Shown here one piece after another: positions 20,658 through 27,349 of a stretch of DNA of 27,349 nucleotides. The translations under genes were made by a program, and so were the position numbers. Under the pieces are notes generated by a model. It was not told the DNA's origin, made no database searches, and saw only the letters and a list, made by a program, of their open reading frames with translations. Position 1 is the stretch's first letter, and each line of letters starts with the position of its first letter. Location: contig NW_003158728.1 of the NCBI RefSeq assembly GCF_000003605.2, positions 129,369-156,717 of the forward strand, read 5' to 3'. This stretch comes from Saccoglossus kowalevskii. Lineage: Eukaryota; Hemichordata; Enteropneusta; Harrimaniidae.

Positions 20658-20957
20658 TTAAGAGAAACTTTTTATGCGATCGTTAAAAAAATGGAATATT
20701 CTGTTGAAAGTGACATCTTTAAAGCTGAGTTGAATGACGAATGAGAAAATAATATAATGGAGTGCTGTACACGTGACCGGGGCGTGCAGGGCACATGTGT
20801 ATGTAATAAAGCAGTGTGCTTTATTCTTTAATGGATTGCATCGATTTGTCATTGTAACGAGTGTGTAGACAGAACAGTCAAACACACAAACACAACATGG
20901 TGCACATGGTGGTGGTGATGCTGCGTCGCACGAACAGAAGTAAACCATAATTTCCAT
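20658..20957 (-). CDS. 99-codon open frame, Cys-rich start, doubtful
   Basis: This is the longest ATG-initiated minus-strand frame apart from 16445-16753. It begins MEIMVYFCSCDAASPPPCAP, has a cluster of cysteines in the first 30 residues and a hydrophobic middle. It starts six bases from the plus-strand leader ORF at 20963, so a divergent promoter is conceivable. There is no recognisable domain. The cysteines come partly from a repetitive CACCAC/ACAC patch on the opposite strand, so chance is the more likely explanation. Confidence 0.15.
   Translation of the reverse strand: MEIMVYFCSCDAASPPPCAPCCVCVFDCSVYTLVTMTNRCNPLKNKAHCFITYTCALHAPVTCTALHYIIFSFVIQLSFKDVTFNRIFHFFNDRIKSFS
20805..20810 (+). 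promoter_or_regulatory. AATAAA polyadenylation signal (plus)
   Basis: A canonical hexamer lies about 330 bases downstream of the frames ending at 20438 and 20472. It could end gene B transcripts just before the gene C promoter. Confidence 0.25.
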
Positions 20958-20958
20958 C

Positions 20959-20970
20959 GCAGATGGCGCT
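20959..20970 (+). promoter_or_regulatory. CTCF-like motif at gene C leader
   Basis: GCAGATGGCGCT matches the GCAGATGGCGC variant of the CTCF core. It overlaps the ATG of the leader ORF at 20963. Confidence 0.4.
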
Positions 20971-21133
20971 GTCCAGTAAATCTGATTGTCCTACGCCTCG
21001 ATACACGCAACAGGTGGCCCATATGATGACGTTAGTGAATTCATTTCTGTTTCATAAAATATATCGAGCCATATGTAACCTTCCTCGACATTATAAGACT
21101 AACTACTTTGAAAGCATGATGTTAGAATTATGA
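20963..21133 (+). CDS. upstream ORF overlapping the gene C start
   Basis: This 56-codon frame begins MALSSKSDCPTPRYTQQVAH and ends MMLEL. Its TGA stop (21131-21133) overlaps the gene C ATG (21130-21132) in an ATGA. It lies in the presumed leader of gene C and carries no signal peptide or known motif. If translated it would sharply limit ribosomes reaching gene C unless they reinitiate. It could also be a chance frame, or the transcription start may lie downstream of it. A possible donor CAACAG|GTGGCC lies inside it. Confidence 0.3.
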   Translation: MALSSKSDCPTPRYTQQVAHMMTLVNSFLFHKIYRAICNLPRHYKTNYFESMMLEL

Positions 21134-21216
21134 CTAGTAGAACAATAGTCATATTGGCAGCGTTGCTGCAAGTCCTGGTGGTAAGGAGAGCTACAGGACA
21201 AGACGTTTTCTACCAG
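21130..21216 (+). CDS. gene C exon 1, signal peptide
   Basis: ATG 21130 opens 29 codons before the donor CAG|GTAAGG. The peptide MTSRTIVILAALLQVLVV followed by RRATGQDVFYQ is a classic signal sequence: short polar start, hydrophobic core at residues 4-18 and a likely cleavage after ATG near residue 23. This sends the protein to the secretory pathway. A second GTAAGG at 21181 is also in phase 0. It would shorten the exon to 17 codons and cut the signal peptide, so the later donor is preferred. The exon ends in phase 0 and joins exon 2 (24266) and exon 3 (26002), which have the same phase. Together they encode 212 residues of an unrecognised type I membrane protein. Confidence 0.7.
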
Positions 21217-22547
21217 GTAAGGTCGATTTTCGTGTCCGTGTACGCTGTGATATGACACTGTGCTATTGTGTAGCTTTTATAATGCGTATAACTGTTATTA
21301 TTTTGAAGCTGGGCGTTCATTTATTGTTATGTCGATGTGTAAAGTCGAGGTTCATAAAAGAACAAATCATAACGCGTGCAAGTTCGTGTAGGTTTTAAAA
21401 ATATATATACACATAGTGGTCGCGCATTTAGTCGCTCAATCTGTAAAAATTGCCGGATTCTGACTCCAGCTGTGCACGTTACAATAATATCTTATCACTT
21501 TCTGTGGGACTTTTAACTGTCTTGAAAAATACAATCAAATTATGCAGTTTAAACCGATTTTTTACAGTTCAAGCTTCATATGGGATGAAAGTGGAATACA
21601 ATTAGTCTTTGAAGTCTGCGCACCCCACTGCGCATCCACGCCACTAACACATTGGTAATATATGAACAGCGTTGTGTTCATTTCACATGTCAAAACATGT
21701 AGTTTTCGTTTGAAATATGACATCACGAATGGCGCATTTACAGCAGTTTTGTTATAATTTTAGCCTGATAAGAAATATCTAAAATGCAGCGTACGGGAAA
21801 GATCGAAACGTACACATATTTACACGTCACGGTGAACGCATAATATGACGGAGGTGATATTCTCTATAATAAGCCAACAAAATGTTATAAACAAAATGTG
21901 TACTAGTAAATAAAACTAATCTGCGTCATAAAATGAGACATTACACACATATTTATGTGACTGTTTATTTAGCTCGTCGTGAAATTGGGCATTATAATAA
22001 TAATGTGCACAAGGCCGGGTGGTACTTTCTGAACAAATAATAAGTTTGGACCGACCTCCCCATCTTGCACACTATTTGAAGGCACCCAAACACCCAATTA
22101 ATGTTTTTATTAACAACACAGATCAATATTTTCCGTCGTAGTAACGTCATTGTAAGTAATTATATAAAAAAGTTCATACTGAACAAACATGGGTTTGAAG
22201 GTCTATGATGTAGCAGCTGGTATTAATCGCGTCGAAACGTGATCAACACAGATGTAATGCGTGAGTCCGTGTCGCCAATAACCGGTATAACACGTATGCC
22301 GTCATCTTTTGTCACCCACAGCACTAACTAAGCAATGGGAAACCTTGTTTTCGAGGTACAGACGATTCAGGTGATCTACTAGTACTACAGAAAGTCAAAA
22401 CACCAACACACCGATATTTTGAGTTTTCTATGTGAGAAGTCGACCTCACTTGAATCTAAGTTTAGGAGACCAATCAGGTTTAGCAGACCAATCATTTTTG
22501 AGGGAGAACACTTTTTCGTGACGAAAAATTTCTCATTCTTTATTCAG

Positions 22548-22643
22548 CCAGCACCACCCATTCGATACTTGCAACAAAATGGCATAAAAGTCCTTGTCAT
22601 TTGTAGCAATTTTCCGCAGAAACATCAACCTGTATTGTTATGT
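22548..22643 (+). CDS. possible cassette exon of gene C
   Basis: A very good acceptor (TCTCATTCTTTATTCAG) is followed by 32 open codons beginning PAPPIRYLQQNGIKVLVICS and a weak donor TGT|GTATGC. It is phase 0 at both ends, like the three accepted exons, so inclusion would add 32 residues to the extracellular part without changing the frame. The peptide has two cysteines and a hydrophobic patch. The weak donor and lack of a motif keep this doubtful. Confidence 0.2.
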
Positions 22644-23432
22644 GTATGCTCTGTGGTATTCTTTCCTGCGCCCGGAAGGGTTCAAGTTGATGCGCACAGG
22701 CATTTTTTACCATTTTTCTTGTACGAGGATTCATTTTTGTTCACAGTCTTTGCCCCTAAAATCGCAGTGTTCAAATTGTCATGTCAACGCCACCGGTGGC
22801 GACAGAAACTCTATTATTTCGTTCATTTTTGAGACTGCGTAACGTTTCTGCGATTGAATGTTGTTTTATTTTTATTCATTTCAATATGTATCTTTTATAA
22901 TCGGACCTGGTAAAAAGAAACACATGCGTATTTTTCGTATGTTTTGTTACGATATGTTCGGTACGTATGAATGACGGATTTCAAGAATTTCGTGGGAAAT
23001 CCAATTAAATATATACGTGCAATGAACAACAGAGCATTGTAGTATACTAATCCCAGGCCATAACAACGCATTGTAACATATGGTAGACTTAAAACACTGT
23101 TAATCTATTTCGATTGAATCGCCGTGTCACCAGCATTCAGAGTAGCGTATATATAAAAAATAAGTATGGACTTTTCGGGAGGGAGATACCGTATATTCTC
23201 AAACTTTCAGGTACAATCCTCGCTCATTATTCTTGAAAATGTTGTTTAAATTAGTATACGACTTTCATTTCGGGGTATTAGTTACCAGTGAATACAATTC
23301 TGTTGTGTGGTAAACATAAACTACACTTAGAAATTATAGGCCTTGATGTTATGCCAACAAATCAGCACGACGATATATTCATTTGCCAATACAATCATGT
23401 ACTCTGATTGGCGCGTATAAATAACACTATAA

Positions 23433-23470
23433 TACTACTACTATTATTACTACTACTGCTACTACTACTG

Positions 23471-23515
<45 letters not shown>

Positions 23516-23534
23516 ATAATAATAATAATAATAA
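23433..23534. repeat. trinucleotide microsatellite (TAC/TAA)n
   Basis: About 100 bases of TAC repeats, interrupted by TAT and TGC units, change to TAA repeats at the right end. It lies in intron 1 of gene C and is likely polymorphic in length. Confidence 0.95.
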
Positions 23535-23856
23535 AATCAGTTAAATACATTATTGAGTGCGTATTTTAAGGAAGAAAATAAAAATATAACCACCCTATGT
23601 TACCCAGAGATACTTGCCTGTCGTTCATGTTAAATTATCGTCTGCTATACTACGATATTGCGTGACGTATACGATTGAGTAGAACGTGCTTGCGCGTTAA
23701 TTTGTTTTATAATATGCAAACACCACTTTTATCACAATAATATTCAGCTAAAAGTTACGTATCTTCGTAACAACTGGTTAGTTAAAAGGTTTCGCGCCAC
23801 TGAGATGCTGATTTTTTTTTTTTTTTTTACAAACACAGGCCGGGGTTACGAGCATG

Positions 23857-23968
23857 GAGTTACGAAAGTATCGAGTTACAAAAATGACCACGCCTATAGT
23901 CCAGAAACCGCGCCCACTTTTGTAAAACCAATCCCACATTATAACTCGTAACTCGATGTTCGTAACTC
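23857..23968. repeat. short inverted-repeat element
   Basis: The left arm GAGTTACGAA-AGT-ATCGAGTTAC (23857-23879) pairs with the right arm GTAACTCGAT-GTTCGTAACTC (23948-23968), with a small length difference. The 68 bases between them have no open frame. A 17-T run (23812-23828) lies just upstream. It looks like a small foldback or MITE-type element. Confidence 0.6.
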
Positions 23969-24265
23969 AAACAACACAGCGTCTCTTGGTCACTATGGTT
24001 TTAACCAATCATAACGAAGCATTCGAACGACACTCCTTGCTAACCGTCCCGAGAATAAGCCACTGTCGTACACAGCGCAAGTTCGTATTTCATGTAAAAA
24101 CAAACAATATATTTTAATCGACTTATAGACTCCTATTTTTAAGAAATGATGCCAATAAATATCATCACCAAGCGTTAACAAACAACCAAAAAAGGTGGAT
24201 TTGAAAAATTTACCTATATCCATGATACAAACGAACTAAATAAATAATATGTTTCTACTATACAG

Positions 24266-24493
24266 ACAACAAGAGAAACCAGTACAGTATCAGTGAGCCA
24301 TCCCAGCAACACCAAGCAACCAGAGTCATCAACTTCGAGTCATAACCAATCAGATGGCAGCCTGGGTGGCACCACCGACGACCAAACCGCGTCCAGAACG
24401 TCCGTCCAACAAGAAAGTTCAATTACGTCACCGGATCACATGACATCCGCCGAACCATTGGTCAACTGTGAAATGAAATCCAAGTCTGCGATG
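24266..24493 (+). CDS. gene C exon 2, mucin-like stalk
   Basis: This 228-base exon has acceptor TTTCTACTATACAG and donor ATG|GTAAAT and encodes 76 residues (30-105 of the protein). It begins TTRETSTVSVSHPSN. About 30 of the 76 residues are Ser or Thr, with Pro, Gln, Asp and Gly making up much of the rest. This indicates a disordered stalk that would be heavily O-glycosylated. One N-glycosylation sequon (NQS, residue 56) is present. The only cysteine is residue 97, close to the end, and belongs with the cysteines of exon 3. GC content is higher than in the flanking introns, as expected for coding sequence. Phase is 0 on both sides. Confidence 0.8.
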
Positions 24494-26001
24494 GTAAATA
24501 CACCTTTTTAGTCCCAGTTAGAAACAAGAGCGCGAGTTATCTTCAAAATACAACTAAAATAGATTAAAAACTGTAGCATGCCCTTTATTTTGCGGTATAT
24601 AAGTTTTATTTTTCGACTGCGCAATTTTATGTTTGTGTGTCACGTGATGTTTAATTTATTATCAACTCCAGAAGGTACCCGACGTCACATTACATGTTAC
24701 ACGGGGAAATCTGCATTGTCGTCGCGATTACCATTTTTTTCGAGTAGACATTCTCCGTGTTCAGCTCCGATAAATCGCTGTGGGTGAAACTCGGCTTCGA
24801 CATTGCTTTGTTCTTTAGAACGCTGTCATTGGCTGAAAATTTGATAAGTTGACCCGTGACCTTTTGTTTTCCCCACGGAATCCATGATGTCGAACGGGGA
24901 TTGTGGCCAGTTATGCGCGATGAAAATCATACGAGCATTATATCTGTGTAGTCTATAACATATACAGCGCCGTTGTCATATGAATCGGTAAATTGGCGGC
25001 ACAGATGGTACAAGAGAGTCGCATCAGCTGACGTTACATTTTCATATGGACCATTTGTCTTCAAACACGAATGGAACAAAAAATACAACTGGTAAAACAT
25101 GAATAGTTTTCGGTTTCCTTGACGTTTTGGCAGCCTGATTTACGTAATTTTTTTTAAAAATGAACTACTAGTAGTTGTCTTCAAACACAATTGGAACAAA
25201 AACAATAATACTGGTAAAAGATGAATAGTTTTCGGTTTCCCTGACGTTTTGGCGGCCTGATTTACGTAACATTTTTTTAAAATGAACTACTAGTAGTTGT
25301 CTTCAAACACAATTGGAACAAAAACAATAATACTGGTAAAAGATGAATAGTTTTCGGTTTCCCTGACGTTTTGGCGGCCCTGATTTACGTAACATTTTAA
25401 TATTTTCTACAGGTCATCTTATTTACTAAACAATACACATTTTATGTGTATTTATAATAGCTTCCATGCATAAAAGTTAAAGCTGAATAATTTGAAGTAG
25501 CATGTACAATTCAAGAGTTGTAATGACGGAAATGAACATTTAATTAACTGCTTTCGAGTTCGTTGGTGTTATCACACGTTCGGGGAACAGTAGGACAGAA
25601 ATATAGTTGATCCACGAGTCCATTAAAATTGTCGTTTAACGCACCAAAAAGTAGATGTTATTTGGCGTTGCATGTTCGTGTTACGCAAGTCTAGTATGAA
25701 GAGTGACCGAAGCTCTATGTCAATAAAATACTAATATCTAAAAACTACAAATGTATCAGAAATTACTAAACAACCTGCAAAAGACTGTGGATACAATTTT
25801 AATGTCAAAAAATATCAATTTTAAGGCCATCAAATGTATCAGAAATGACTAAAATATCATTACAACAACGAAAGACCGACTCAAGAAACGCTATGACCCA
25901 CAGCTAAATACGCACGTACAATCATGATGGACAATATCGCAATTCTAAATTTTAATGCAATGTGTCAGTTTACTATAATTATACATGTTTTTTTTTTCCA
26001 G
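24494..26001. other. intron 2 of gene C
   Basis: This intron of about 1.5 kb contains a three-copy tandem repeat (25055-25397). A TCACGTGA E-box-type palindrome near 24640 is noted. No exon was found. The polypyrimidine tract before exon 3 is strong (GTTTTTTTTTTTCCAG). Confidence 0.65.
25055..25397. repeat. tandem repeat, three copies of about 120 bases
   Basis: Copies start at 25055, 25175 and 25297, each with TTGTCTTCAAACAC. Each continues with GGAACAAAAA, ATGAATAGTTTTCGGTTTCC, TGACGTTTTGGC and GATTTACGTAA. Copies 2 and 3 are almost identical and copy 1 is more diverged, so the second duplication is recent. ACTACTAGTAGT, a near-palindrome, closes copies 1 and 2. It lies wholly within intron 2 of gene C. 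Confidence 0.95.
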
Positions 26002-26325
26002 AATGTTTGTCAGAAGATGCAAAATATTAGCCACAACGTTTGTAACCTGATGAAGTTACTGTGCGAAAAAATAAACGGAACTTCTATTTCGTTCAGAATT
26101 CTCATTCTTGTCGCTGTTGGCGCTCTAGGTCTCGGACTGACGTTACTCGTCGTGAGACACACTCGATGTAAACCAATAGAAAGTCACGTGGACAAAGGGG
26201 ATACAAAGGAACATGTTCTGAACTTTGACGATTTCCAAGTGCGATATAAAACGGAAACGTTACAGCATTGGAAGCTGAACCCGGACGAGAAAGACAGCTC
26301 ACTTCACCTGCTTACCGTGCACTAG
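26002..26325 (+). CDS. gene C exon 3: Cys module, membrane helix, cytoplasmic tail
   Basis: This last exon encodes residues 106-212 and ends at TAG 26323-26325. Residues 106-137 carry three cysteines (108, 119, 126). With Cys97 from exon 2 these give a C-x10-C-x10-C-x6-C pattern that could form two disulfides just outside the membrane. Sequons NIS (113) and NGT (130) fall within this module. Residues 138-156 (ILILVAVGALGLGLTLLVV) form a Gly-containing transmembrane helix, followed by a basic stop-transfer RHTRCK. The 56-residue tail contains NFDDFQVRYKTETLQHW and acidic patches, with possible tyrosine and threonine phosphorylation sites but no ITAM, ITIM or death-domain motif. Together with the signal peptide this defines a type I cell-surface protein of unknown family, perhaps a receptor, adhesion or co-receptor molecule. 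Confidence 0.85.
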   Translation, partial: NVCQKMQNISHNVCNLMKLLCEKINGTSISFRILILVAVGALGLGLTLLVVRHTRCKPIESHVDKGDTKEHVLNFDDFQVRYKTETLQHWKLNPDEKDSSLHLLTVH

Positions 26326-26510
26326 CCAACTTCAAGTGAATCAAGTCTCAAACTCAAATGTTGGCAACATACTATTTCAGGGCAATATCGCCTTGTCAAT
26401 ACGCCATCATCCAAGACGTTGATCATTTTATATATCATTTGTACCATACATGTAACCACGGACAGTAAATTACATCACCGAGCTTGGCTAGCCTGACAAA
26501 ACCTTTTCGT

Positions 26511-26527
26511 AGCGCCATCAGCTGAGG
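26511..26527 (-). promoter_or_regulatory. CTCF-like motif
   Basis: On the minus strand it reads CAGCTGATGGCGCT, similar to the GATGGCGC variant of the CTCF core. Confidence 0.3.
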
Positions 26528-26767
26528 CGTCACCCCAGCCGACGATGGAGGGTGCGGATCACATTCCTATAACTTGCGCTCGTGTCCAGCTGAGAGGCAT
26601 TTTTGTGACATAAACATGACATGAAATCAAATCCAATCAATATCAACCTTTCCTTTTGGCTGGTTCCCGCCTCAAGTGTCATAGCGTACCAAGCTATAGC
26701 TATTCGCAAAGAACGCCGGGAACCAGCGAACCTTTCCTTCATCTATTTACGTCACATGTGCGCTTCG

Positions 26768-26781
26768 TCACCAGAGGGCGC
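26768..26781 (+). promoter_or_regulatory. CTCF-like motif, near-perfect
   Basis: TCACCAGAGGGCGC matches the animal CTCF core CCACCAGAGGGCGC at all but one position. Confidence 0.5.
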
Positions 26782-26999
26782 GACTATCGGAAAGTGAATT
26801 CGCACGATTTGGGCAAGAAACAACAGCAAGCCGGGGACTGTCTTGCTTGTGTTTCTTAATTTGCTATTGCAAAATAACACACGCCTTACTTCCAAATAAC
26901 TGTAATCGATATAAACAATGCGGACAAAATATTTCAACGTTCGTCTCAGAACCGCTCTAAATTACTACAAATTATAATAATGTCACGCAAAACTTTTGA

Positions 27000-27011
27000 G
27001 CGCCCTCTGCG
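27000..27011 (-). promoter_or_regulatory. CTCF-like motif
   Basis: On the minus strand it reads CGCAGAGGGCGC, which contains the GCAGAGGGCGC core. It lies about 220 bases from, and opposite in orientation to, the site at 26768. Confidence 0.4.
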
Positions 27012-27083
27012 TTGAGTGATACACCATATAACGTCTTCCATTGCATATCGCAAAGCATGTACAATACAAAGCTGGCGATATAG

Positions 27084-27160
27084 TACTGTAAAATACTTTA
27101 TTTTAGCTGAAAAGACTTTATGGGTGTTTGCCAGGTTTATGGAGTTTAGTTTCACTGAAT
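27084..27160. mobile_element. partial copy of the 9760-9970 element family
   Basis: TACTGTAAAATACTTTATTT at the start is identical to the left end of the element at 9760. The following GCTGAAAAGACTTTATGGGT and TTTCACTGAATTTT match the inner right half of that element in reverse complement. The right inverted end is not seen, so this is truncated or rearranged. Confidence 0.55.
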
Positions 27161-27349
27161 TTTGTTGCGTTGGTGTAAAATGCAGGAAAAATAAATAAAT
27201 AAAATAAACGGAAATATACGGAGGAAAGTAATATTTATATCAATACATTGTTTCATCTTCAGTATTGCTAATACAAAAGTGAAGAAGGGACACATCCATA
27301 ACGCCTTCTCAATAAAAACGGCATCTGTGAGCGTCAACTTGACGTAGAT
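27161..27349. other. AT-rich edge, nothing supported
   Basis: No gene is seen. AATAAA-like runs occur near 27190 but cannot be tied to a transcript. Confidence 0.5.

Larger units (their letters stand above)
21217..24265. other. intron 1 of gene C
   Basis: This intron of about 3 kb contains a trinucleotide microsatellite, a 17-T run and a short inverted repeat. A candidate cassette exon lies at 22548-22643. The 137-codon plus frame around it (from 22419) shows no known domain. Confidence 0.6.
26326..27083. other. 3' untranslated or intergenic sequence
   Basis: This follows the gene C stop. No AATAAA occurs close by; AGTAAA at about 26464 is a possible variant signal and AATAAA occurs only near 27190. 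Small frames on both strands around 26530-26940 lack recognisable content. Three CTCF-like motifs are present. Confidence 0.5.

Noticed and set aside
22419-22832. 137-codon plus-strand open frame
   Set aside because: It is very rich in Phe, Cys and Arg with no motif, and starts at a non-ATG codon. Only its middle part is retained as a weak cassette-exon candidate.

Overview
The window looks like an intron- and intergenic-rich stretch of a marine invertebrate nuclear genome. It is AT-rich and full of in-frame stops. It has many small inverted-repeat (MITE-like) elements, a trinucleotide microsatellite and frequent ACATGTA palindromes. The believable coding pieces are short exons with GT..AG borders and compatible phases. 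RFX X-boxes and CTCF-like motifs argue for an animal. The phylum cannot be fixed from sequence alone; a hemichordate, lancelet or mollusc would all fit. No bacterial-type operons, rRNA, tRNA or CRISPR arrays were seen. I recognised no protein family with certainty.

Left part (1-10.9 kb): mostly repeat-bearing, AT-rich DNA. On the minus strand there are a few weak exon candidates (1606-1690, 2218-2265, 3369-3561, 6810-7010). Some of them may be 3' exons of gene A.

Middle (10.9-15.5 kb): the 5' part of gene A, minus strand. It starts at 15468, continues at 12411-12332, and probably uses a 24-base microexon at 10993-10970. The encoded N-terminus is acidic/basic, Pro/Ser/Lys-rich and disordered. 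A CpG-rich promoter zone at about 14.7-15.7 kb holds three X-box-like (RFX) sites within 140 bases. It also holds a possible plus-strand first exon (15208-15272) that splices in phase to a convincing exon at 17147-17270 (gene B). The X-boxes suggest that A, B or both are ciliary genes.

Right part (16-20.5 kb): transposon-derived sequence, including two about 130-base TTAA-flanked elements in opposite orientation, and a possible last exon of gene B.

Gene C (21130-26325, plus) is the clearest gene. Three phase-0 exons encode a 212-residue type I single-pass membrane protein: signal peptide, Ser/Thr-rich mucin-like stalk, four-cysteine juxtamembrane module, transmembrane helix and a 56-residue tail. 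Its 5' leader holds an ORF whose stop overlaps the gene C start (ATGA). Its second intron holds a 120-base tandem triplication. Eight CTCF-like motifs are scattered over 18.3-27.0 kb and none was noticed to the left.
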